Origin: Deltaproteobacteria bacterium RBG_16_49_23
GTDB lineage: Bacteria; Desulfobacterota; BSN033; UBA1163
Assembly (NCBI GenBank): GCA_001798855.1
Contig: MGQQ01000152.1
Location: 1-38,763, forward strand
Reading direction: 5' to 3'
Length of the DNA: 38,763 nt
This document shows positions 7,756-15,608 of the stretch, one piece after another (position 1 is the first letter of the stretch; each line of letters starts with the position of its first letter). A program made the translations under genes and the position numbers. The notes under the pieces are model-generated. The model had not been told where the DNA came from. It was given only the letters and a program-made list of their open reading frames with translations, and searched no databases.

Positions 7756-7787
7756 CCACAAAGACTTTTGACTTTGTGGTTTTTTTT
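7756..7787 (+). terminator. Terminator-like hairpin in the cold-shock leader
   Basis: CCACAAAG (7756-7763) pairs perfectly with CTTTGTGG (7772-7779) around an 8-base loop and is followed by eight T (7780-7787). It lies between the promoter at 7692-7720 and the ribosome site of the cold-shock gene, so most transcripts should end here unless folding or antitermination prevents it. The alternative is that it simply ends the gene at 7150-7587, 170 bases upstream. Confidence 0.75.
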
Positions 7788-7826
7788 AGTTGACGTCATT
7801 AGAAAGTAGAAAGGGAGGCTAAAAAA

Positions 7827-8027
7827 ATGGCTCAGGGAACGGTGAAATGGTTCAATGATAGCAAGGGATTCGGCTTTATCGCCAGAGACGACGGGACGGA
7901 AGTTTTCGTCCATCACTCCTCTATCCAGGCCGAAGGCTTTAAAAGCCTGTCGGAAGGGGACGCGGTCAGCTTCGACACGGAGAAGGGACCGAAAGGTCTC
8001 AAGGCGATTAACGTCAAGAAACTCTAA
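7827..8027 (+). CDS. CspA-family cold-shock protein
   Basis: 66 residues, the standard single cold-shock domain that binds single-stranded RNA and DNA and melts secondary structure. RNP1 KGFGFI (about residues 13-18) and RNP2 VFVHHSSI (about 27-34) carry the aromatic and His residues that stack on bases; TVKWFND at the start is typical. Ribosome site GGGAGG at a spacing of about 9. The leader carries a terminator-like hairpin. A DEAD-box helicase gene follows on the same strand 224 bases downstream. Confidence 0.97.
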   Translation: MAQGTVKWFNDSKGFGFIARDDGTEVFVHHSSIQAEGFKSLSEGDAVSFDTEKGPKGLKAINVKKL

Positions 8028-8251
8028 TCGGACCTCACAAAGGTCCTACCAGGTGGTTGCCTTTTCATCTGCCAACCTTCGATTTACCGCAGGCTTTCAG
8101 TCAATCATCCTGACCATCTACATCATGGCGGTCTGAGCGAAATCACGCAAGGCCGTCAACTCTCATCCCGTTTTGCAGAAGGGCTGCCCCGTGCATACAT
8201 CGAAGCGCCCCCTGTAAAATTGGGCGTATCTTTGCAGAAAGAAAGGAACAT

Positions 8252-9586
8252 ATGAATTTTGATTCGTTCGATCTTTACCCCCAGATTGTTGCCGGCGTCC
8301 AGGCGCTCGGCTATACCACACCCACTCCGATCCAGCGCCAGGCCATTCCGCCGGCCCTCAAAGGACAAGACGTGTTAGGTCTGGCCCAGACCGGCACAGG
8401 CAAGACCGCTGCTTTTGTGCTGCCGATCCTGCAGCGTCTGGTCAAAAGACCCCGGGGCCGCATCGGGGCCCTCGTCATCGCACCGACGCGGGAGTTAAGC
8501 GACCAGATCAGTACAACCTTCGAAGCGTTGGGCCGCCAGACGCGCCTGCGCAGCCTTCCGATCTACGGTGGTGTCTCCATGGCCCCGCAGGTTCGCGATC
8601 TCCGATCCGGAGTCGAAATCATCGTCGCCTGCCCGGGTCGGTTGCTCGATCACATCCGCCGGGGGACGATCCGGCTTTCAAACCTGGAGGTGCTCGTGCT
8701 CGACGAGGCGGACCGGATGTTTGACATGGGGTTTCTTCCCGATATCCGGGAGATCGTCAAACACGTGCCAACCGTGCGCCAGACGCTGATGTTTGCTGCA
8801 ACCATGCCGGACGACATCCGGCGGCTGACCCGGGAAGTCCTCCGTGCCCCTATCACAGTGCAGGTCGATCCGCCTGCGCCGGCAGCGACGGTTGCGCATG
8901 CGCTCTACCCGGTCGCCTCTCACCTCAAGACCGCTCTTCTCCTTCAACTGTTGCACCATACTGAAACGGCCTCTGTCCTCATCTTCACGCGGACCAAACA
9001 TCGGGCCCAGCGTTTGGGAGAGCAACTCGAAAAGGCCGGCCTCCCGACGACATCCCTTCAGGGGGACCTATCTCAGAACCAGCGCCAGGCAGCCATCCGC
9101 GGATTCCGTAACGGCTCGTACAGGGTCCTCGTTGCAACCGACATTGCCGCCCGGGGCATCGATGTTTCACGGATCTCTCATGTGATCAATTATGACATGC
9201 CGGACACAACCGATGCCTACACCCACCGGATCGGCCGCACCGGCCGGGCTGAGAAGACAGGCGATGCCTTCTCCTTGGTCACTCGCGAGGATGAAGCCGT
9301 AGTGCGCAACATCGAGTTCGTCCTCGGCGCCAGACTGGAGCGTCGAAGGCTGAACGACTTCGATTATCAAAAGCCCTCACCCCCGGGGAGAGACAAGGGT
9401 TTTCCAGGGCAGAGGCAAGCGCCCCGTGGCCAACCGGAGCGCGAAAGAGCTTTTAATGACCGAACCTTTACTACTGGCTCAAAGAAAGGGCGCCCATTCC
9501 AAACCGCACTCCAGGCGACTGGTCCTCAGCCCTCCTTCGGCAGCAGGACCCGCAGGGGCCGTTTGCCGCAACGCCCGGTCCGCTAA
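8252..9586 (+). CDS. DEAD-box ATP-dependent RNA helicase, RhlE-like
   Basis: 444 residues. Q motif TPTPIQRQAIP, motif I AQTGTGKT near residue 50, PTRELSDQ (Ia), CPGRLLDH (Ib), DEAD (II), AATMP (III, where SAT is usual), FTRTKHRA, ARGIDVSRISHVINYD and HRIGRTGRA (V-VI) are all present in order. The C-terminal ~80 residues are basic, Arg/Gly/Pro-rich and disordered, as in RhlE/CsdA tails that grip RNA. It unwinds short RNA duplexes and often acts in ribosome assembly and cold adaptation, which agrees with the cold-shock gene upstream. GC content is visibly higher than in neighbouring genes. ATG 8252 has GAAAGGAAC upstream. Confidence 0.95.
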   Translation: MNFDSFDLYPQIVAGVQALGYTTPTPIQRQAIPPALKGQDVLGLAQTGTGKTAAFVLPILQRLVKRPRGRIGALVIAPTRELSDQISTTFEALGRQTRLRSLPIYGGVSMAPQVRDLRSGVEIIVACPGRLLDHIRRGTIRLSNLEVLVLDEADRMFDMGFLPDIREIVKHVPTVRQTLMFAATMPDDIRRLTREVLRAPITVQVDPPAPAATVAHALYPVASHLKTALLLQLLHHTETASVLIFTRTKHRAQRLGEQLEKAGLPTTSLQGDLSQNQRQAAIRGFRNGSYRVLVATDIAARGIDVSRISHVINYDMPDTTDAYTHRIGRTGRAEKTGDAFSLVTREDEAVVRNIEFVLGARLERRRLNDFDYQKPSPPGRDKGFPGQRQAPRGQPERERAFNDRTFTTGSKKGRPFQTALQATGPQPSFGSRTRRGRLPQRPVR

Positions 9587-10070
9587 ATCGCTTTGAGATT
9601 AAGCAGTGAGGCAACAAATAATTTTTAGATGACCCCGTAATGAAGCGTGTGGATGAGATCCTTGAGAAGGTTGACACGGCGGCAGAATTGGAGGTCATCC
9701 GCAACGCTGCATAAGGTGCTCCGTTCACAGAACGATTCATTTCCTCATGCCTTTATAAACGGAAAAGCCAAGTCGAATTGGGAGCTACAGGGGTTGTTGG
9801 GATTGGCTGCTTTTATTTTTAAGATTTTTGTCAGGGAAGTAAGGGGATCGCCTATGCAAACATATCCTGGAGGTAATGCCCCGTTGGCCCTGACCTTCTT
9901 CAGAATTTCTTAGCAAGGCTATTTCAACCCCCAAAATGCCAGTCTAAGGTCAAAATCAGCCCCTTCTTTTCACACTTAATTCATAAAATCAATGACTTTT
10001 CTTGGTGCGACCCCGTGAGAAGAAAACAGGTAGACAACAAATGAACCGGCATGAAATCAAGAAATGAACC
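9587..10070. other. Intergenic stretch with a 24-codon frame, otherwise empty
   Basis: No convincing gene. ATG at 9640 opens MKRVDEILEKVDTAAELEVI, then RNAA and stop (9640-9714), which looks like the 5' stub of a lost gene. ACCCCGT-rich ends near 9632 and 10010 resemble the arms of the inverted repeat at 1012-1080 and may mark insertion or deletion scars. Confidence 0.4.
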
Positions 10071-10265
10071 CTACTGCTCCCCAACCGTTCGGCAGATTTC
10101 ATTCACAAGTGATTCTGATACCCAAAGCCCAGCATCTTGAATTCTACCTAACGTTTCGTGAACCGAATGGATAACTCCCCTTTTTTTGGCAAGAGCGACC
10201 ATCCCGAGAGTCCCGATGTAACGGCACTGCAACGACGTGGCTAAGTGGAGAAGCATTGACGACAA
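10071..10265 (-). pseudogene. C-terminal remnant of a DUF3368/PIN-like toxin
   Basis: The 64-residue frame contains YIGTLGMVALAKKRGVI and the tail HETLGRIQDAGLWVSESLVN, which matches the C-terminal third of DUF3368 PIN-like toxins (…GTLGVLLLAKK.G.I…L..L...GFWIS..L). The N-terminal part with the usual V.D.SPL.… acidic metal site is missing: the frame starts only five bases after the partner gene ends. So it is a deletion remnant, not a working nuclease. The partner, UPF0175, is intact just upstream. Confidence 0.7.
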
Positions 10266-10270
10266 CGCGA

Positions 10271-10528
10271 TTAATCAGCATTGCGCAGGTCTTCCTTTAT
10301 TTCGTCGGCCGTGGACTGAAACGGGGAGACACCAAAGCGGGCCAGAGAGAAGATAAAGTCCGCCCGGGTGAGGCCAGCGATTTCCGCAGCCTTTTCCTGT
10401 GATATGACCCCCATTTCATACCATTTAACAGCTGCAGCGAGGCGCATCTCCGCTGCAAATTCAGAAGGGCTCTTGCGGATCGCGGAAAATACGGTTTCAG
10501 GCATATCAATTGTTAGAGCTACGGACAT
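10271..10528 (-). CDS. UPF0175 family protein (antitoxin-like partner)
   Basis: 85 residues: MSVALTIDMPETVFSAIRKS at the N-terminus, then FAAEMRLAAAVKWYEMGVIS, and the HTH-like QEKAAEIAGLTRADFIFSLA, the hallmark of UPF0175 (…LY..G.IS.GKAAELAG.SR..F...L...). UPF0175 genes commonly precede DUF3368 genes in toxin-antitoxin pairs, where they probably bind DNA. ATG 10528 has GAGGAGG at a spacing of about 5; the frame is open further upstream into an AlbA_2 remnant, but that start is unrelated. The toxin half is truncated, so the antitoxin is orphaned. Confidence 0.85.
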   Translation of the reverse strand: MSVALTIDMPETVFSAIRKSPSEFAAEMRLAAAVKWYEMGVISQEKAAEIAGLTRADFIFSLARFGVSPFQSTADEIKEDLRNAD

Positions 10529-10630
10529 AAATACCTCCTCATTTCTCAATCTAATGGAATTATAAAAAAAAGTGCCACTGAATTCTAATCTTTTCCCCTG
10601 GTAAAACCTTCTCAACACAATCCTGGCCAT

Positions 10631-10735
10631 AGCAAAGGCAGCGCATGTCTCGACGATCTCCTTCCATTCGCCGAGTGATTGCTTCCACTCGACTCTGTCG
10701 CTTTCCAGAGGGATGGAGACTGCTTGCGGCCTCAC
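10631..10735 (-). pseudogene. 5' stub of an AlbA_2 (Schlafen-type) putative DNA-binding protein
   Basis: GTG at 10735 has AGGAG at a spacing of about 8 and reads PLESDRVEWKQSLGEWKEIV and then ETCAAFA. This is the start of the AlbA_2 domain (ESDTVEFK.SLGEWKEI..T..AFAN..GG). The sequence then departs from the family at FAMARIVLRR, and the Gly-rich core is gone. About 35 recognisable residues remain of several hundred. The same frame runs on into the UPF0175 gene, which has its own start. Confidence 0.7.
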
Positions 10736-10776
10736 CAGTCGAACTCCTGTTGCATCTTGTTCTTGGATTTCTTCTT

Positions 10777-11144
10777 CTACTGCTTTTCTTCCGGGCCAAC
10801 ATCCTTCAGTCTTGATGAAGCGACGCGGGCTTGTTTTTCGGCCCGGATGAAGATGTCGGGGGGAACATGATCCTTCAGAATTCCAGGAAACAGTTGTGAT
10901 ATCATTGGTGAAATGCCGCCAAAGACCCGGGAACGGATACCCATATTTTCAAAAGAATTGTGATCGCTTTTTCGCGAGCTCCTCTTTCAGCACGGCAACC
11001 TATGGACAACTTATCTTGCAGAAAATCTTGAAGTTCTGTTTCGATTTCCTCTCTTGTATTTCCAGCAAGAAAAAGCCTAGATGTTCTCTCAAGCCATTCC
11101 AACCTAATTCTTTGGCTAAAGCCAATCTGGGTTATTCCTGTCAT
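10777..11144 (-). pseudogene. Broken small gene of unknown function, defence-associated by context
   Basis: The frame 11144-10902 reads MTGITQIGFSQRIRLEWLER, then …LAGNTREEIETELQDFLQDK and REKAITILLKIWV, then ends shortly. A second frame, open over the end, reads SPMISQLFPGILKDHVPPDI and ends in RLKDVGPEEKQ at the TAG of 10777-10779. Either one gene has been frameshifted near 10920 or two fragments abut. I recall similar small helical proteins next to DNA methyltransferase/helicase defence loci, and a methyltransferase stub lies just upstream, but I cannot name the family. Confidence 0.5.
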
Positions 11145-11178
11145 GAGGATTTCTTTTCCATTCGAACTAACGGGACAA

Positions 11179-11568
11179 TTAGCTCTTCGATTGAGATACC
11201 GCCATGCGCAACGGTCTTAACCCCTTCCGAGATAAACACCCGTAGTGCTTGATGAAACCCGCGATGAACGGGTTTGGGCAGGCGGTGTAGTACGGCGGGT
11301 CGGACAGCACCAGGATGTTCTCGTCCGAGCCGATGGGGAATCCCTCGATCTTGCAGAATTCGGGGTTCTTCAGTTTTTCTTTAAGCTTTTGCAAAAAATA
11401 GGAGCGCCGGGCCTCATCGTTCTCGAAGGTCATTCCGAGGCATTCTACTTGCTTCTTTGCCTTGGCCTCCAGTTCCTCCTGATAGGATTTCTCAAACAGA
11501 TGGGGCTGACCGGAGGAGTCGCGGAATAATTCTTTTGTTTCCTTACTTGTGCGTTGTTTACGTACCAT
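11179..11568 (-). pseudogene. N-terminal fragment of a DNA methyltransferase
   Basis: The 129-residue frame carries MTFENDEARRSYFLQKLKEK, IEGFPIGSDENILVLSDPPY and YTACPNPFIAGFIKHYG. SDPPYYTACPNPF contains the [DN]PPY catalytic motif of N6-adenine/N4-cytosine DNA methylases, in the arrangement seen at the start of large anti-phage methylases (about 900-1000 residues). After HYG the frame runs into unrelated sequence and stops, so roughly 90% of the gene has been lost. ATG at 11568 has a weak ribosome site. On the same strand as the other remnants, in keeping with one decayed defence island. Confidence 0.75.
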
Positions 11569-11815
11569 AGGTCATTTGCTAATGGTGGATTCGCTTCACC
11601 CTGAACACCATGCGGTGCAGGGTTTTGCTTAATCCACCCTACGTCACTATTTGGTGGATTCGACCTACCGGTCTTAATCCACCCTACATCTACTTTACCT
11701 TACTACGTTACCCCCTCACTCCCACCCTCTCCCTCTCCACCTCCTTCGCTGGAATAAACTCAGCTACGGAGGTCAGGCTCAAGGGGCGAAGGCGTTAACG
11801 ACTTCTTGAAATCCC
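11569..11815. repeat. Short inverted and direct GGTGGATT/AATCCACC repeats
   Basis: GGTGGATTCG at about 11583-11592 and 11651-11660 alternates with TTAATCCACCCTAC at about 11629-11642 and 11675-11688, so the segment can fold as two hairpins. It is followed by a CT-rich run (11710-11750). No gene is seen. Repeats of this kind are often found at scars of element insertion. Confidence 0.5.
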
Positions 11816-11871
11816 ACCCGCCTTTGCCAAAGTAATTTGATTAGCGCTCGGAAATACGTGCAAGCAATTCC

Positions 11872-11898
11872 TGCGCATAGAGTGACGTTCTATGCGCA
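11872..11898. repeat. 10-bp perfect inverted repeat next to the recombinase gene end
   Basis: TGCGCATAGA (11872-11881) is the reverse complement of 11889-11898, with a 7-base spacer. It ends one base before the stop of the integrase frame. It is the size of a core site for a tyrosine recombinase (two arms around a 6-8-base spacer) but could also be a weak terminator, though no T-run follows. Confidence 0.55.
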
Positions 11899-11899
11899 A

Positions 11900-12437
11900 T
11901 TACATTAAATACGCATATCGCGCCCATCGCTTCTCGCCTTCCTGTTTGACCGCAGGATTCTCTCTCATAAGCTCGATCATAAGCCGATGAGCATGATTTC
12001 TGTCGTAATGGGTAATCTGCCGAATATTGTAATCCTGCTCCAACATCTCCACCTTCTCCATGAGCTGCCTGTTTTCCTTCTGGAGGCTGGTGGTCTGGTC
12101 CTCGTCTCCTTTTTCCGCGATCTGATCGAAGATGATGCCCTTCCTTTCGATGTATCTGTCTGGCATGTTGCTTTTGAATGCCCAGCCGTATTTGGCGCAG
12201 AGCTGGTAGCGGTTCATTTTGGGTGCCCAGTAGGTGGCTGAGCTGTGTCTTAGCATGTGTGGGGTAAGGCGTTTGTTTAGGACTTTTTCGGTCAGGTTTC
12301 TTATTTTTCTTACCAGGTTTTTGTATGGTATGGGGAAGAGTTGGGCTTCGAGGTCGTTTTTTTGTGGGTGTTCGTCAAGCCATTCGTTCAGGTATGTGTT
12401 GCAGAGGGGGGGTGGGAGGGGAGTTGGGAATGTTGAG
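11900..12437 (-). pseudogene. Tyrosine recombinase/integrase, N-terminally truncated, archaeal-like
   Basis: The frame, open from the end of the ATPase gene at 12437, reads PLCNTYLNEWLDEHPQKND, …KNLVRKIRNLTEKVL, HMLRHSSATYWA (catalytic H-x-x-R), GWAFKSNMPDRYIERKGI (catalytic Tyr and the preceding W/H position) and ends in a coiled-coil tail (LQKENRQLMEKVEMLEQDYN) of a kind I associate with archaeal integrases. The first Arg box and the N-terminal half are missing, replaced by the neighbouring gene. Codons at 12241-12420 end almost only in A or C and favour AGA, ATA and AAA, unlike its neighbours. This indicates transfer from a foreign source. Confidence 0.8.
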
Positions 12438-13577
12438 CTAAACCAGATCCTTCAGAAAAAGATGGGAAGAACAAATCCGAATCCCTTCCTTGGTCATCAG
12501 ATCCATACCCTCATCGAAAACTAATTGGGTGGCTGGCACGGCAGGAAAACGGGTCTTTAAGTAACGAAGAGACGGACTCGGAGTTTTGCCTGACGATTTG
12601 CATTCAATGAATTGTGTCGGCGCTCCCTCTTGAACGATTACAAAATCCACTTCCCTCTTGTCGACATCTCTAAAATAGCGCAGTTCGATATTGTGGCCCT
12701 CGGTGTCCTGCATAAAAAAAATCCATTTCAGCAGATGACAGGCAACCAAGTTCTCAAAACGTAACCCCATATCTGAGACAACTGTCCAGTCGAGATGATA
12801 GTGTTTGGATTCTTTCTTAACCGCACGTATATTCGGCGCACCAAAAGGATAGATTCTAAAAACCATATAGAGATTTTCAAGCATTCCCATCCAGCGGGTT
12901 ATGGATTGATGTGAAACCTGCAAATCCTCTCTCAGGGCATTCAGCGAGAGTGGGGATCCCACGAGATCAGGCAGGCGAATGACCATTCTCTCGATCATTC
13001 CCACATCTTGCACCTGTTCAAGGTCAGACAGGTCCCCCTGAATGACACGGGAACGGTACTCTCTACTCCATCGACGGCTCTCTTTCTCGGACTGTAATAG
13101 AAAAGGCTCTGGAAAACCACCGTAAATCAATAAATCCCGAACGGTGGAAGGCGTCGAGACGCCCAACTCAGCGCATGACAAGGGAAATAGCCGATAAAAA
13201 TGATATCGCCCTTGCAGGGAATCTCCGCCACGACGGTAATAATCCAACCGGGCGCTACCGGTAACGAGGATTTGAAGTTCATCTCCCCTTTTATCAAAGA
13301 GTCCTTTTACGACCTGCCGCCATCGTGAATATTTATGGATTTCATCAAGGATGAGAAAACCTGACCCGGCCGGAAACCGCTCGCGCATCATGTTTTCGCG
13401 ATCCTCGGCATCATCCCAGGTTAGATATCGCTTTTTGACGTCAAATCCCGCTTGTTCGCAAAGATGTTTGGCTAACGTTGTTTTTCCTGACTGCCGTGGC
13501 CCCCCGATAAAAACCATTTTCCGCTGAACATCTTCCGTCACTGGTTGTTCAATGTAACGGGTGATATGTTTTGCCAT
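12438..13577 (-). CDS. AAA ATPase with DUF4143, archaeal-type ATP-binding protein
   Basis: 379 residues. Walker A GGPRQSGKTT at about residues 29-38, Walker B GFLILDEIHK, sensor-like ILVTGSARLDYYR, then YGGFPEPFL and the C-terminal DUF4143 with FIECKSSGKTP, reminiscent of a PD-(D/E)XK nuclease fold (…DFV….…ECKSS). Proteins of this type are widespread, poorly understood, and frequent in genome islands; a role as mobile or toxin-antitoxin ATPase has been proposed. ATG 13577 has GGGGAT upstream. The gene ends exactly where the recombinase frame becomes truncated, so it probably arrived or was rearranged there. No partner gene is adjacent. Confidence 0.9.
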   Translation of the reverse strand: MAKHITRYIEQPVTEDVQRKMVFIGGPRQSGKTTLAKHLCEQAGFDVKKRYLTWDDAEDRENMMRERFPAGSGFLILDEIHKYSRWRQVVKGLFDKRGDELQILVTGSARLDYYRRGGDSLQGRYHFYRLFPLSCAELGVSTPSTVRDLLIYGGFPEPFLLQSEKESRRWSREYRSRVIQGDLSDLEQVQDVGMIERMVIRLPDLVGSPLSLNALREDLQVSHQSITRWMGMLENLYMVFRIYPFGAPNIRAVKKESKHYHLDWTVVSDMGLRFENLVACHLLKWIFFMQDTEGHNIELRYFRDVDKREVDFVIVQEGAPTQFIECKSSGKTPSPSLRYLKTRFPAVPATQLVFDEGMDLMTKEGIRICSSHLFLKDLV

Positions 13578-13687
13578 TTATTTTATCCCCATAAGAAAAT
13601 AATCGCGTGTATTTTCTGACATAGGTTAAAATAGTAGGAGCAAAAAGTAAATAGATAAAATATTAATTTCTCTACTTTAACTACCAA

Positions 13688-13929
13688 GAAGCTGTGAAAA
13701 AATTGACGGACTGTGCCTCGGCCCACAGGGTCGGGCGTCTTGTCCAAGCTTTAGAAGGCGGATCATTAGATGTTATGGGTAACCTTCGTTTCCGGTAAGA
13801 TAGCGATCATACCCAGATTTAGACAACGTAGTTTAATATTAGAGGTTCCGCCCTAAAGCTTCTCCAATCCCCCCAACCCTGTGGGCCGGAATGATGCCGA
13901 TTCTATAAATGTGATTTTTTCACACCTTC
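13688..13929. repeat. ~240-bp imperfect palindromic element
   Basis: The left arm (about 13688-13765) and the right arm (about 13844-13929) are imperfect reverse complements. Matching blocks include GTGAAAAAAT/ATTTTTTCAC, CGGCCCACAGGGT/ACCCTGTGGGCCG and AAGCTTTAG/CTAAAGCTT, in the same order on both sides. The ~80-base centre is AT-rich. No coding frame. A MITE, an abortive element or a structured RNA would each fit. Confidence 0.7.
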
Positions 13930-13954
13930 CAAGCCTAAGGTTTTTGAATTCAAA

Positions 13955-13994
13955 ATAAAAAACGAAAAGCCCCGACCGATGTCGAGGCTTTTCG
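13955..13994 (-). terminator. Intrinsic terminator after tRNA-Glu
   Basis: On the minus strand CGAAAAGCCTCGAC pairs with GTCGGGGCTTTTCG (13963-13994, one G-T pair) followed by TTTTTTATTTT. It lies 10 bases beyond the 3' end of tRNA-Glu and ends the serA-purA-tRNA transcript. Confidence 0.9.
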
Positions 13995-14004
13995 ACAATA
14001 AGCT

Positions 14005-14082
14005 TGGCGTCCCCAAGGGGATTTGAACCCCTGTCGCCGACGTGAAAGGCCGGTGTCCTTGGCCGGGCTAGACGATGGGGAC
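14005..14082 (-). tRNA. tRNA-Glu (anticodon TTC)
   Basis: 78 bases including an encoded CCA. The acceptor GTCCCCA pairs with TGGGGAC, the T loop is GGTTCAAATCC, and the anticodon loop CTTTCAC contains TTC. Followed by a strong terminator. Confidence 0.97.
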
Positions 14083-14169
14083 CCTCTTTAAATTGCGGAT
14101 TGCGGATTGGCGAATGCGAAATTAAGTGTCTTTATTCCGAATTCCGCATTCTAAATTCCGAATTCGAAA

Positions 14170-14245
14170 TGGTGGGCCGTGCGGGACTCGAACCCACGAC
14201 TCTCTGCTTAAAAGGCAGATACTCTACCTCCTGAGTTAACGGCCC
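14170..14245 (-). tRNA. tRNA-Lys (anticodon TTT)
   Basis: 76 bases including encoded CCA. The acceptor GGGCCGT pairs with ACGGCCC, the D arm holds AACTCAGGAGGTAGAG, the anticodon loop CTTTTAA gives TTT, and the T arm has GGGTTCGAGTCCC. It lies 44 bases downstream of purA. The 87 bases to tRNA-Glu hold GGATTGCGGATT repeats and an inverted GGAATTCGG-like copy. Confidence 0.97.
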
Positions 14246-14288
14246 TTTCCAACAAAGTTAAGAGAAAACCTTCCGAATTGTCAAGTCG

Positions 14289-15608
<1,320 letters not shown>

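Noticed and set aside
9640..9714. 24-codon frame MKRVDEILEKVDTAAELEVI as a complete gene
   Set aside because: Too short to support alone and with no clear ribosome site; mentioned only as a possible stub.
9471..9740. 89-codon minus frame over the helicase end
   Set aside because: Covers the DEAD-box C-terminus antisense; no motif and no ribosome site.
10560..10870. Open frames of 60-80 codons on both strands
   Set aside because: Composition and lack of motifs; the readable pieces here belong to the fragments already listed.
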